Assembly: GCF_030116705.1 (NCBI RefSeq)
Contig: NZ_JAOTIK010000001.1
Coordinates: forward strand, 3,925,001 to 3,989,000
Reading direction: 5' to 3'
Origin: Streptomyces sp. ML-6
Lineage (GTDB): Bacteria > Actinomycetota > Actinomycetes > Streptomycetales > Streptomycetaceae
DNA length: 64,000 bases
Below the pieces are notes generated by a model. The model had not been told where the DNA came from. It ran no database searches and saw nothing but the letters and a program-made list of their open reading frames with translations. Positions 36,863-46,600 of this stretch are shown one piece after another. How positions within the stretch are numbered: the stretch's first letter is position 1; each line of letters opens with the position of its first letter. The position numbers were made by a program, and so were the translations under genes.

Positions 36863-37921
36863 TCAGTCATGCAGAGGCAGCTGGACGACCAGTAGCTTTC
36901 CGGCCATGGTCACGCCGCCGTCCATGGCGATGGCGAGCCCGTCCGCGTACACGTGCGGGCCCTCGACCACGGGGCCGGAACCGTCCTCGCCGTCCTCCGA
37001 CCCGACCTCGCCGAGGAGGTACGGAATGGGGCTGTGGCCATGGACGATGCGCTGTCCGCCGTAGGCCGCCATCAGTTCCCGGACGGCCTGCGGGCCCCCT
37101 TCGTCGCGGAAGGCGAACCGCTTGGTGAGCTTCCGGAAGAGGTCCCAGCACTCGTCGGCGTCGTTGCGCGTGAGAATGGCGTGCACATTGTCGTTGACGT
37201 CCTCGATGGTGGTGCCGTATTCGAGGTACGCCGTCGTGTCGGAGTGCATCAGCAGATGCCCGTCCTCCTCGACGATCGCGTCGAGCCGGGACATCCACTG
37301 GAGGTGGACGTCCTGGAGCCGCTCCATGTCGTTCTTCTGACCGCCGTTGAGCAGCCAGGCGGCCTGGAAGGTGGCGGTGCCGGCGCCGGAGTTGACCGGG
37401 GTGTCGTTGAACCGCTTGGCGCCGAGGAGCAGCAGTTCGTGATTGCCCATCAGGGCCTTGCAGTAGCCGCCGGCGGCGGCGGCCTCGGCGGACAGCCGCA
37501 TCACGAGGTCGATGACGCCGATGCCGTCGGGGCCCCGGTCGGTGAAGTCGCCGAGGAACCAGAGCCGGGCGTTGCCCGCGGACCACTTGCCGTCGGCGTC
37601 GATGAGGCCCTGCTCGGCGAGGGCGGCGCGGAGCTCGTCCAGATAGCCGTGGACGTCACCGACGACGTACAGCGGCCCGCGGCCCTGCTCCGGGGCGGGA
37701 CGCGGGTCGGGGACGGCCGGCACCTGGAGGGTGTCCCCGCGGTTGATCACGGGCAGGTCGCGCGCGGTGGGGGTGTACCCCTCCGGCGGCTCGTGGCCGG
37801 GCACGGCGCTGCCCGGGTGCGGCGACGCGGGCGGCACCGGGTTCTGGGCATAGGGCGGTACGCGGAAGTCGCGCAACGTCGCAGTCCGCACCACGGGTTC
37901 CTGACCGGCCCCCTGTGTCAT
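36863..37921 (-). CDS. Metallophosphoesterase (calcineurin-like)
   Basis: A 352-aa protein. After a Pro-rich N-terminal 95 residues, the metal-binding motifs appear in order: GDVHG (DxH), GDFTDRG (GDxxDR), GNHE, MHSDT and IVHGHSP. These ligate two metals for phosphomonoester or diester hydrolysis. The substrate is unknown; conservation of PP2A-like DRG suggests a protein or nucleotide phosphatase. ATG 37921 has GGAGGGG upstream. Confidence 0.9.
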   Translation of the reverse strand: MTQGAGQEPVVRTATLRDFRVPPYAQNPVPPASPHPGSAVPGHEPPEGYTPTARDLPVINRGDTLQVPAVPDPRPAPEQGRGPLYVVGDVHGYLDELRAALAEQGLIDADGKWSAGNARLWFLGDFTDRGPDGIGVIDLVMRLSAEAAAAGGYCKALMGNHELLLLGAKRFNDTPVNSGAGTATFQAAWLLNGGQKNDMERLQDVHLQWMSRLDAIVEEDGHLLMHSDTTAYLEYGTTIEDVNDNVHAILTRNDADECWDLFRKLTKRFAFRDEGGPQAVRELMAAYGGQRIVHGHSPIPYLLGEVGSEDGEDGSGPVVEGPHVYADGLAIAMDGGVTMAGKLLVVQLPLHD

Positions 37922-38094
37922 CGACCCCTCCACCACCGTCGCGCCGCCGTACACCTGACGGGCCCTGCTGGTCGGGGCGGTCCGCGGTGTCGTGCGCCCA
38001 TCATAGGAATGCGGATCGTGCTGTGTGACGCACCAGGGGTGGTGAATCCGGACGCACATCGGGTTCACCGGTCGATTGGTCCGAAATCACCCGA

Positions 38095-39210
38095 TCAATC
38101 CCCGGCCGGGGAACGGGGTGCACTGACCGTGGTGCGCGGCGGACGGCGCTGCGATGACGTCCGCACGATGAGTTCCGTCGGTATGACCTGCTCCACGGGT
38201 CCGTCGTGATCGACGCCCTCGATGGCGTCGATCAGGAGCTGGACGACCGCCGTGCCGATCCTGCGCGGCTTGAGCGAGAGCGTGGTGATGGGGGGCTCGG
38301 TCGTCGCGTACACGGTCGACTCGCTGCAGCAGACCAGCAGCAGGTCCTCGGGGACCCGCAGGCCGTAGCGGCGGGCCGCCGCCAGCAGGTCGGTGCCGTT
38401 GGGGTCGAAGAGGCCGTAGACGGCGTCGGGGCGGTCGGGGCGGGCGAGCAGGCGGTCGGCGGCCACCGCGCCCGCGCAGGGGTCGTGGGCGGGGTAGGAC
38501 TCGTACACCGGGTCCTGGCCCACGCGCTCGCACCAGTGGAGGTACGCGGTGGTGGAGAGCCGGGTGTAGGTGTCGGTGGTGGTGCCGGTGAGCAGGCCGA
38601 TGCGGCGGGCCCCGGCGGCGGCCAGGTGGTCGAGCAGGTCGAGCACGGCGGCGCCGTGGTCGTTGTCGACCCAGGCGGTGACCGGGAGCGTGCCGGCCGG
38701 GCGTCCGTCCGAGACGACGGGCAGCCCCTGGCGCACCAGCTCGGTGACGACCGGGTCCTGGTCGGAGGGGTCGATCACGACGGTGCCGTCGAGGGCGACG
38801 TTCGACCAGACGTCGTGGCGCGAGGTGGCGGGCAGGATGACGAGGGCGTACCCGCGGGCTAGCGCGGCGGAGGTGGCGGCTCTGGCCATCTCCGCGAAGT
38901 ACGCGAACTCGGTGAAGGTGAAGGGTTCGTCCCCGTAGGTCGTCACGGTCAGGCCGATCAGGCCCGACTTTCCGGTACGGAGGGTGCGGGCCGCTGCGGA
39001 AGGGCGGTAGCCCAGGCGCTCTGCGACCTCGCGGACATGGCGGCGGGTGGCGTCCGGGAGCCTGCCCTTGCCGTTGAGCGCGTCGGAGACGGTCGTGATG
39101 GAGACTCCGGCGGCGGCGGCCACGTCCCGGATCCCCGCTCGTCCCTGTCGGCCGCCGCCGCGCCGGGGTGTGTCCGTCCGGCTCACCTGGTGCTTCCCTG
39201 CTGCTGTCAT
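38095..39210 (-). CDS. LacI family transcriptional regulator
   Basis: A 371-aa regulator: HTH IRDVAAAAGVSITTVSDALNGKGRLPDATRRHVREVAERLGYRPSAAARTLRTGKS (about 26-82) followed by a periplasmic-binding-like ligand domain (LIGLTVTTYGDEPFTFTEFAYFAEM.., ARRIGLLTGTTTDTYTRLSTTAYLHW, PDAVYGLFDPNGTDLLAAARRYGLRVPEDLLLVC). No sugar operon is adjacent, so the target is not obvious; it is divergent from the aminotransferase gene. Start ATG 39210. Confidence 0.92.
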   Translation of the reverse strand: MTAAGKHQVSRTDTPRRGGGRQGRAGIRDVAAAAGVSITTVSDALNGKGRLPDATRRHVREVAERLGYRPSAAARTLRTGKSGLIGLTVTTYGDEPFTFTEFAYFAEMARAATSAALARGYALVILPATSRHDVWSNVALDGTVVIDPSDQDPVVTELVRQGLPVVSDGRPAGTLPVTAWVDNDHGAAVLDLLDHLAAAGARRIGLLTGTTTDTYTRLSTTAYLHWCERVGQDPVYESYPAHDPCAGAVAADRLLARPDRPDAVYGLFDPNGTDLLAAARRYGLRVPEDLLLVCCSESTVYATTEPPITTLSLKPRRIGTAVVQLLIDAIEGVDHDGPVEQVIPTELIVRTSSQRRPPRTTVSAPRSPAGD

Positions 39211-39580
39211 GGCGAGCCGATAGTAGGGCTCGGACGGGCGGTTGGCCCGGTCGCATATTCACCCGTTGACAGGCACGTTTTTGCATGATCATCAGCAGTC
39301 AATTGCCTTGTAAATCAAGGAGGTTGGCAAGTTTGTCCATGGCGTGTCAGGCGCCTTGACCGATGGGCCTGCCGAATGGTCGATGTCTCGAAGAGGTCTC
39401 ATCTCACCTCTTCGGGGGACGCGCGCCACGGCGTGAGCCACCGGCGTGCGCGGGAACGGGTGGCGCTCCCCCCATTCCCGGTCGCACCGGACGATTGGGC
39501 GATCGACCCATTCGCAGCGGCGTCCAATCCTCATAAGGTGAGCAGTATTGATGTGTACAGACGGTCGAGGAGGACCTGCG
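39211..39580. other. Divergent intergenic region between lacI-type and hisC-like genes
   Basis: About 370 bp, more AT-rich than average near 39290-39330. A short inverted repeat, CCTTG-TAAAT-CAAGG at 39306-39320, may be an operator; no stronger dyad is visible. Promoters of both genes are expected here. Confidence 0.4.
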
Positions 39581-40660
39581 GTGAGCGAGACGAGCCCCAA
39601 GCTGCGCGCCGAGCTGGACGGCGTCCCCGCCTATGTGCCGGGCAAGCCGGCTGCTGCCGACGGACCGGTCGCGTTCAAGCTGTCCTCCAACGAGAATCCG
39701 TATCCGCCGCTGCCCGGGGTGCTGGAGTCGGCCCTGGCGGCGGCCTCGAACTTCAACCGCTACCCGGACATGGCCTGCACCGGTCTGATGAACGAGCTGT
39801 CCGACCGTTTCGGTGTGCCCCTTTCGCATCTCGCCACCGGAACCGGCTCGGTCGGTGTGGCGCAGCAGCTGCTCCAGGCCACGTCGGGCCCCGGTGACGA
39901 GGTCATCTACGCCTGGCGTTCCTTCGAGGCGTACCCGATCATCACGCAGGTCAGCGGCGCGACCTCGGTGAAGGTTCCGCTGACCGACGGCGAGGTGCAC
40001 GACCTCGACGCGATGGCGGACGCGATCACGGACCGCACCCGGATGATCTTCGTCTGCAACCCCAACAACCCGACCGGCACCGTGGTGCGCCGGGCCGAGC
40101 TGGAGCGGTTCCTGGACCGGGTGCCGGGTGACGTCCTGGTGGTGCTCGACGAGGCGTACCGGGAGTTCATCCGCGACACCGAGGTGCCGGACGGCATCGA
40201 GCTCTACCGGGACCGGCCCAACGTGGCGGTGCTGCGGACCTTCTCCAAGGCGTACGGCCTGGCGGGGCTGCGGGTCGGCTTCGCCGTGGCCCACGAGCCG
40301 GTGGCGGCCGCGCTGCGCAAGACGGCGGTGCCCTTCGGGGTCAGCCAGCTCGCGCAGGACGCGGCGGTCGCCTCGCTGCGTGCCGAGGACGAGCTGCTGG
40401 GGCGGGTCGGCTCCCTGGTCTGCGAGCGCGACCGGGTGCAGCGGGCGCTGGCCGAGCAGGGGTGGACCGTGCCGGAGTCCCAGGCGAACTTCGTCTGGCT
40501 GCGGCTCGGGGACCGCACGGCCGACTTTGCCGCGGTGTGCGAGCGGGCCGGCGTGATGGTCCGGCCGTTCGCGGGCGAGGGGGTGCGGGTCTCGATCGGT
40601 GAGGACGAGGCGAACGACCTGTTCCTCAAGGTGACGGAGGCGTACCGCAAGGAGCTGTAG
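39581..40660 (+). CDS. hisC: Histidinol-phosphate aminotransferase-like PLP enzyme
   Basis: A 359-aa fold-type I aminotransferase: [54 protein letters not shown] (PLP Lys in SKAYG), and [37 protein letters not shown]. It matches HisC but stands alone rather than in a his operon, so its physiological substrate may be an aromatic amino acid; Streptomyces carry another hisC with the histidine genes. GTG 39581 has GAGGAGG upstream. Confidence 0.85.
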   Translation: MSETSPKLRAELDGVPAYVPGKPAAADGPVAFKLSSNENPYPPLPGVLESALAAASNFNRYPDMACTGLMNELSDRFGVPLSHLATGTGSVGVAQQLLQATSGPGDEVIYAWRSFEAYPIITQVSGATSVKVPLTDGEVHDLDAMADAITDRTRMIFVCNPNNPTGTVVRRAELERFLDRVPGDVLVVLDEAYREFIRDTEVPDGIELYRDRPNVAVLRTFSKAYGLAGLRVGFAVAHEPVAAALRKTAVPFGVSQLAQDAAVASLRAEDELLGRVGSLVCERDRVQRALAEQGWTVPESQANFVWLRLGDRTADFAAVCERAGVMVRPFAGEGVRVSIGEDEANDLFLKVTEAYRKEL

Positions 40661-40696
40661 CGCGGCGCGGTCCGCCCGCGCACGACGGCAGGCCCA

Positions 40697-40733
40697 AGGG
40701 CCCCGCACCTCGCCGGACGAGGTGCGGGGCCCT
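40697..40733 (+). terminator. Terminator after the aminotransferase gene
   Basis: Perfect 16-bp arms with a 5-nt loop, 36 bp after the stop codon. Confidence 0.9.
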
Positions 40734-40899
40734 GCTGCGTGGGGCTCCGGAGGGCGAGGAATCGGGGCCGGGCGGTGGTCCGGAGGCGCTTCCTCCGATT
40801 GTCTGCTTCGGGGGGAATGATCGGAACGCTGCCGGAACGCCCGAAGAGGGGTACCCCGCCCGAACGTCCCGAAAGTCTGTGCGCCATAATGCTTGTGAA

Positions 40900-40915
40900 T
40901 GTGAACGCGTTCACA
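40900..40915. promoter_or_regulatory. Rex operator upstream of cydA
   Basis: TGTGAACGCGTTCACA is a perfect palindrome identical to the Streptomyces Rex operator. An extra half-site TTGTGAA sits at 40893-40899. It lies about 85 bp upstream of the cydA start, close to a CATAAT (-10-like) at 40885-40890. Rex releases DNA when NADH/NAD+ is high, inducing cytochrome bd at low oxygen. Confidence 0.92.
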
Positions 40916-40999
40916 AGTGCGTCCTTTTTGTTCCACTGATCAATCGGACCTAAAGGGCAAACTGCCGGAATGGATACGGCGAAGTAAGGAGAAGTCGAC

Positions 41000-42508
41000 G
41001 TGGAGCTGGCTCTGGCGCCGGAAACCATGGCGCGATGGCAGTTCGGTATCACCACCGTCTACCACTTCCTGTTCGTCCCTCTGACGATCTCTCTCGCCGC
41101 GCTCACCGCCGGCCTGCAGACCGCCTGGGTGCGGACGAACAACCAGAAGTACCTCAGGGCGACGAAGTTCTGGGGCAAGCTCTTCCTGATCAACATCGCC
41201 ATGGGCGTCGTCACCGGCATCGTCCAGGAGTTCCAGTTCGGCATGAACTGGTCCGACTACTCGCGGTTCGTCGGCGACATCTTCGGTGCCCCGCTCGCGT
41301 TCGAGGCGTTGATCGCGTTCTTCTTCGAGTCCACCTTCATCGGGCTGTGGATCTTCGGCTGGGACAAGCTGCCGAAGAAGATCCACCTCGCCTGCATCTG
41401 GATGGTCTCCATCGGGACCATCCTGTCGGCGTACTTCATCCTGGCCGCCAACTCCTGGATGCAGCACCCGGTCGGTTATCGGATCAACGAGGAACGCGGC
41501 CGGGCCGAGCTCACCGACTTCTGGCAGGTGCTCACCCAGAACACCGCGCTCACCCAGTTCTTCCACACCATCACCGCGGCCTTCCTGGTCGGCGGCGCGT
41601 TCATGGTCGGCATCGCCGCCTTCCACCTGGCGCGCAAGCGGCACATCCCGGTGATGCGGACCTCGCTGCGGCTCGGGCTGATCACGGTCGTGATCGCCGG
41701 CCTGCTCACCGCCGTCAGCGGCGACCGGCTGGGCAAGGTCATGTTCAAGCAGCAGCCGATGAAGATGGCCGCCGCCGAGGCGCTCTGGGAGGGCGAGGAG
41801 GGCGCGCCGTTCTCGATCTTCGCGGTCGGTGACGTGGCCAAGGGCCACAACACCGTGGAGATCTCCATCCCGGGGATACTGTCCTTCCTCGCGGACGACA
41901 CCTTCACCTCGTACGTCCCCGGCATCAACGACATCAACAAGGCCGAGCAGGAGAAGTACGGCCCCGGCGACTACCGGCCCAACATCCCGGTCGCGTTCTG
42001 GAGCTTCCGCTGGATGATCGGCTTCGGGATGGCGTCCTTCGGCCTCGGACTCCTGGGGCTCTGGCTGACCCGGAAGAAGTTCATGCTGCCGCCGGGACTG
42101 CGCACCGGTGAGGACGAAGTGCCGAACCTGGTTCTCTTCAAGAACAAGGCGCTCAGCCCGAAGCTCGCCAAGTGCTACTGGATCCTCGCGCTCTGGACCC
42201 TGCTCTTCCCGCTGATCGCCAACTCCTGGGGCTGGATCTTCACCGAGATGGGGCGTCAGCCCTGGGTCGTCTACGGAGTGCTCCAGACCCGCGACGCGGT
42301 CTCCCCCGGCGTCTCGCAGGGCGAGGTGATCACCTCGCTGATCGGATTCACCCTGCTCTACGCCGTGCTCGCGGTGATCGAGGTCAAGTTGCTCGTGAAG
42401 TACATCAAGGCGGGCCCGCCGGAGCTCACGGAGGCCGACCTCAACCCGCCCACCAAGATCGGCGGCGACCACGAGGACGCCGACCGGCCGATGGCCTTCT
42501 CCTACTGA
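41000..42508 (+). CDS. cydA: Cytochrome bd ubiquinol/menaquinol oxidase subunit I
   Basis: A 502-aa membrane protein: MARWQFGITTVYHFLFVPLTISLAALTAGLQ, the haem-ligand-bearing GIVQEFQFGMNWSDYSRFVGDIFGAPLAFEALIAFFFESTFIGLWIFGWD, and the Q-loop region containing SGDRLGKVMFKQQPMKMAAAEALW. It is the haem b558, b595 and d subunit of the high-affinity oxidase. GTG 41000 is preceded by AAGGAGA. It is the first gene of cydA-cydB-cydCD under a Rex operator. Confidence 0.97.
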   Translation: MELALAPETMARWQFGITTVYHFLFVPLTISLAALTAGLQTAWVRTNNQKYLRATKFWGKLFLINIAMGVVTGIVQEFQFGMNWSDYSRFVGDIFGAPLAFEALIAFFFESTFIGLWIFGWDKLPKKIHLACIWMVSIGTILSAYFILAANSWMQHPVGYRINEERGRAELTDFWQVLTQNTALTQFFHTITAAFLVGGAFMVGIAAFHLARKRHIPVMRTSLRLGLITVVIAGLLTAVSGDRLGKVMFKQQPMKMAAAEALWEGEEGAPFSIFAVGDVAKGHNTVEISIPGILSFLADDTFTSYVPGINDINKAEQEKYGPGDYRPNIPVAFWSFRWMIGFGMASFGLGLLGLWLTRKKFMLPPGLRTGEDEVPNLVLFKNKALSPKLAKCYWILALWTLLFPLIANSWGWIFTEMGRQPWVVYGVLQTRDAVSPGVSQGEVITSLIGFTLLYAVLAVIEVKLLVKYIKAGPPELTEADLNPPTKIGGDHEDADRPMAFSY

Positions 42509-42526
42509 GAGCAGCGGAGCTGAGAG

Positions 42527-43528
42527 ATGGAACTCCACGACGTCTGGTTCGTGCTCATCGCCGTCCTCTGGACCGGCTACTTCTTCCTGGAGGGATTCGA
42601 CTTCGGGGTCGGTGTCCTCACCAAGCTGCTGGCCCGCGACCGCAAGGAACGCCGGGTCCTGATCAACACGATCGGTCCCGTCTGGGACGGCAACGAGGTG
42701 TGGCTGCTCACGGCGGGCGGCGCGACCTTCGCCGCCTTCCCCGAGTGGTACGCCACCCTGTTCTCCGGCTTCTACCTGCCGCTGCTGATCATCCTGGGCT
42801 GCCTGATCGTGCGGGGGGTCGCCTTCGAGTACCGGGCCAAGCGGTCCGGTGAGAAGTGGCAGACCAACTGGGAACACGCGATCTTCTGGACCTCGCTGAT
42901 CCCCGCCCTGCTCTGGGGCGTGGCCTTCGGGAACATCGTGCGCGGCGTGAAGATCGACGCCGACATGGAGTACGTGGGCAACTTCTGGGACCTGCTCAAC
43001 CCGTACGCCATCTTCGGCGGACTGGTCACGCTCTTCCTCTTCACCTTCCACGGCACCGTGTTCGTGGGGCTCAAGACCGTCGGGGACATCCGGGAGCGGG
43101 CGGGCAGACTGGCGCTGAAGCTGGGCGTCGTCACCGCGGTGCTCGCGCTCGGCTTCCTGATCTGGACCCAGCTGGACCGGGGCAACGGCTGGAGCCTGCT
43201 GGCGATGATCATCGCCGCGGTGGCGCTGGTCGGTGCGATCGCCATGATCGCGGCGGGACGTGAGGGCTGGTCGTTCGCGCTCTCCGGAGTGACCATCGCG
43301 GCCGCGGTGGCGATGCTCTTCCTGTCGCTCTTCCCGAACGTCATGCCGTCCTCGCTGAACGATGCCTGGAGCCTCACGGTCACCAACGCCTCGTCCACCC
43401 CGTACACGCTGAAGATCATGACCTGGTGTGCCGGGATCGCCACCCCCCTCGTCCTGCTGTACCAGGGCTGGACGTACTGGGTGTTCCGCAAGCGCATCGG
43501 CACGCAGCACATCGCCGAAGCGCACTGA
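42527..43528 (+). CDS. cydB: Cytochrome bd oxidase subunit II
   Basis: A 333-aa protein: MELHDVWFVLIAVLWTGYFFLEGFDFGVGVLTKLLARDRKERRVLINTIGPVWDGNEVWLLTAGGATFAAFPEWYATLFSGFYLPL is the CydB signature; eight or so membrane helices follow. It pairs with CydA and starts 18 bp after it. Confidence 0.97.
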   Translation: MELHDVWFVLIAVLWTGYFFLEGFDFGVGVLTKLLARDRKERRVLINTIGPVWDGNEVWLLTAGGATFAAFPEWYATLFSGFYLPLLIILGCLIVRGVAFEYRAKRSGEKWQTNWEHAIFWTSLIPALLWGVAFGNIVRGVKIDADMEYVGNFWDLLNPYAIFGGLVTLFLFTFHGTVFVGLKTVGDIRERAGRLALKLGVVTAVLALGFLIWTQLDRGNGWSLLAMIIAAVALVGAIAMIAAGREGWSFALSGVTIAAAVAMLFLSLFPNVMPSSLNDAWSLTVTNASSTPYTLKIMTWCAGIATPLVLLYQGWTYWVFRKRIGTQHIAEAH

Positions 43529-43642
43529 CCCCATACGGGTCCGTCCGGCGGGCCGGGACCGGGGCGCGACACCGGCCCCGACCCTCCGGACGGACTCCGT
43601 CCACCGACCTCACAGGGCAATACACCTAGCTCGCCAGGGGCT

Positions 43643-43656
43643 GTTTCACGTGAAAC
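43643..43656. promoter_or_regulatory. parS: parS site overlapping the cydCD start
   Basis: GTTTCACGTGAAAC, perfect match; its internal GTG is the probable cydCD start codon. Confidence 0.9.
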
Positions 43657-46600
43657 CGATCGATCCGCGTCTGCTCCGTCACGCCCGTGCCACCCGCCTC
43701 TTCCTGGCCGCCGTGGTGGCGCTCGGCGCTGTCGGGGCGGGGCTGGTCATCGCCCAGGCCATGCTCATCGCCGAGGTGGTGGTGGGTGGCTTCGAGGACG
43801 GGCTGACCGTCTCCGGGCTGCGGACCCCGCTGATCCTGCTCGCCGCGGTCGCGCTGGGGCGGGCGCTGGTCTCCTGGCTGACCGAGCTGGCCGCGTACCG
43901 GACCGGCGCGGCGGTCAAGTCCGAACTGCGTGGCCGGCTGCTGGACCGTGCCGCGGAGCTCGGGCCGGGATGGCTCGGCGATCAGCGCACCGGCTCCCTG
44001 GTGACGCTCGCCACCCGGGGCGTCGACGCGCTCGACGACTACTTCGCGCGCTATCTGCCCCAGCTCGGACTCGCGGTGATCGTGCCGGTGGCGGTCCTCG
44101 CCAGGATCGTCACCGAGGACTGGGTCTCGGCGGCGATCATCGTGGTCACCCTGCCGCTCATCCCGCTCTTCATGATCCTGATCGGCTGGGCCACCCAGTC
44201 GCGGATGGACCGGCAGTGGCGGCTGTTGTCCCGGCTCTCCGGACACTTCCTCGACGTGGTCGCCGGGCTGCCGACGCTGAAGGTCTTCGGCCGGGCCAAG
44301 GCGCAGGCCGACTCCATCCGCACGATCACCGCGCAGTACCGCAGTGCCACCCTGCGGACCCTGCGCATCGCGTTCCTGTCGTCCTTCGCGCTGGAACTGC
44401 TGGCGACACTGTCGGTGGCCCTCGTCGCCGTCACCATCGGCATGCGGCTGGTGCACGGCGAACTCGACCTCTACACCGGCCTGGTCGTGCTGATCCTGGC
44501 CCCCGAGGCGTACCTGCCGATCCGCCAGGTCGGCGCGCAGTACCACGCGGCGGCCGAGGGGCTCTCGGCCGCCGAGGAGATCTTCGCGGTCCTGGAGACC
44601 GAGCCCCGGACCGGCGGTACGGCACCGGTCCCCCGGTCGCTGCGGCTGGAGCTGGAGGGGGTGACCGTACGGCACGAGGGCCGTACCGCGCCGTCCCTGG
44701 ACCGGGCCTCGCTGGTGGTGGAGGAGGGAGAGACCGTCGCCCTGGTCGGCCCCAGCGGCGCCGGGAAGTCCACCCTGCTCGACGTGGTGCTGGGGTTCAC
44801 GGCGCCCGACGAGGGGCGGGTACGAGTCGGCGGCGTCGAGCTGGCGGACCTCGCGCCCGAGCGGTGGCGGGAGCGGATCGCCTGGGTGCCGCAGCACCCG
44901 TACCTCTTCGCGGGCACGATCGCGGAGAACGTACGACTGGCCCGGCCCGACGCGGACGACGCCGCAGTGGCGGCCGCCCTGCGCGACGCGGGGGCCCACG
45001 ACTTCGTGGCGGAGCTGCCCGAGGGCGCCCGGACGCTTCTCGGCGAGGACGGGGCGGGGCTCTCCGCCGGACAGCGGCAGCGGCTCGCCCTGGCGCGGGC
45101 CTTCCTCGCCGACCGGCCGCTGCTGCTGCTCGACGAGCCGACCGCGAGCCTGGACGGCGAGACGGAGGCGGGCATCGTCGAAGCGGTACGGAGGCTGGCG
45201 GCGGGCCGGACCGTCCTGCTGGTGGTGCACCGCCCGGCACTGCTGTCGGTGGCCGACCGGGTGGTGACGCTGGCCCCGGGAACACCACGACGACCGGAAC
45301 GGTCCGGCGGGACCGGGGCGCCGGTGCCGGCGTCGGCACTGCCGGAGAGGGCCGACGAGCCCGGGCCGGCGGAGGGGGCCGGAGCGATCCGGGAGACCGC
45401 CCCCCGCTCCGGACACGTCCTGGCCCGGGTCAGGGAGGCCGCGGGGGCACAGCGCGGCCGGCTGGCCCTCGCGCTGCTGCTGGGAAGCCTCGCCCTGGGC
45501 TCGGCGGTCGGGCTCATGGCGGTCTCCGGCTGGCTGATCTCCCGCGCCTCCGAGCAGCCCCCGGTGCTCTACCTGATGGTCGCGGTGACCGCGACCCGCG
45601 CCTTCGGCCTCGGACGGGCCGTTTTCCGCTACGCCGAGCGCCTGGTCTCGCACGATGCGGTGCTCAAGATGCTCGCCGAGCTGCGCGTCTCGGTCTACCG
45701 GGGGCTGGAGCGCATCGCGCCCGCCGGTCTGCGCCGGACCCGGCGCGGCGACCTGCTCTCCCGGCTCGTCGCCGATGTCGACGCCCTGCAGGACTACTGG
45801 CTGCGCTGGATGCTGCCCGTCGCGACCGCCGCGCTCGTCGGCGCGGCCACCGCCGGTTTCGTCGGCTGGCTGCTTCCGGCGGCGGGCGCCGTGCTGGCCG
45901 CCGGACTCCTGCTGGCCGGCGTGGGAGTACCCCTGGTCGCCGGGGCCTGCTCCCGCCGCACGGAACGCCGGCTGTCCCCCGCCCGCGCCGAGCTGGCCAC
46001 CCGGATCACCGACCTCCTCGGGGGGACCGCCGAGCTGACCGTCGCGGGCGCCCTGCCCGCCCGCTCGGCACGGACCCGGGAGGCCGACGGCGTCCTGACC
46101 CGCATCGCCGCCCGCGCGGCGGCCGCCACCGCCCTCGGCGGCGGCCTCACCGCACTGATCGGCGGCCTCACCGTCATCGCCACCGCGCTCGTGGCCCTCC
46201 CGGCCGTGCGGGACGGCCGGCTCGCGGGCGTGGAACTCGCCGTGGTGGTGCTCACGCCGCTGGCCGCCTTCGAGGCGGTGACCGGCCTGCCGCTCGCCGC
46301 GCAGTACCGCCACCGGGTCAAGCGGAGCGCGGAGCGGGTGTTCGAGGTGCTGGACGCCCCGCTGCCCGTGCACGAACCAGAGGATCCGGCCGAGGCCCCC
46401 GCCACGCCCTTCCCGCTGGAGGTGCGGGGGCTGTCCGCCCGGTACGCGGGGACGGACCGGGACGCCCTCGACACTGTGGACCTGACGCTGACGGCCGGCC
46501 GGCGCATCGCCGTCGTCGGACCTTCCGGCTCGGGGAAGACGACCCTCGCCCAGGTCCTGCTCCGCTTTCTGGACGCGCGGACGGGGACGTACCGGATCGG

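Noticed and set aside
40940..43534. An 864-codon reverse open frame opposite cydA and cydB
   Set aside because: It is a shadow of two strongly conserved genes with Asp/Glu/Gln/His-rich content and no domain.
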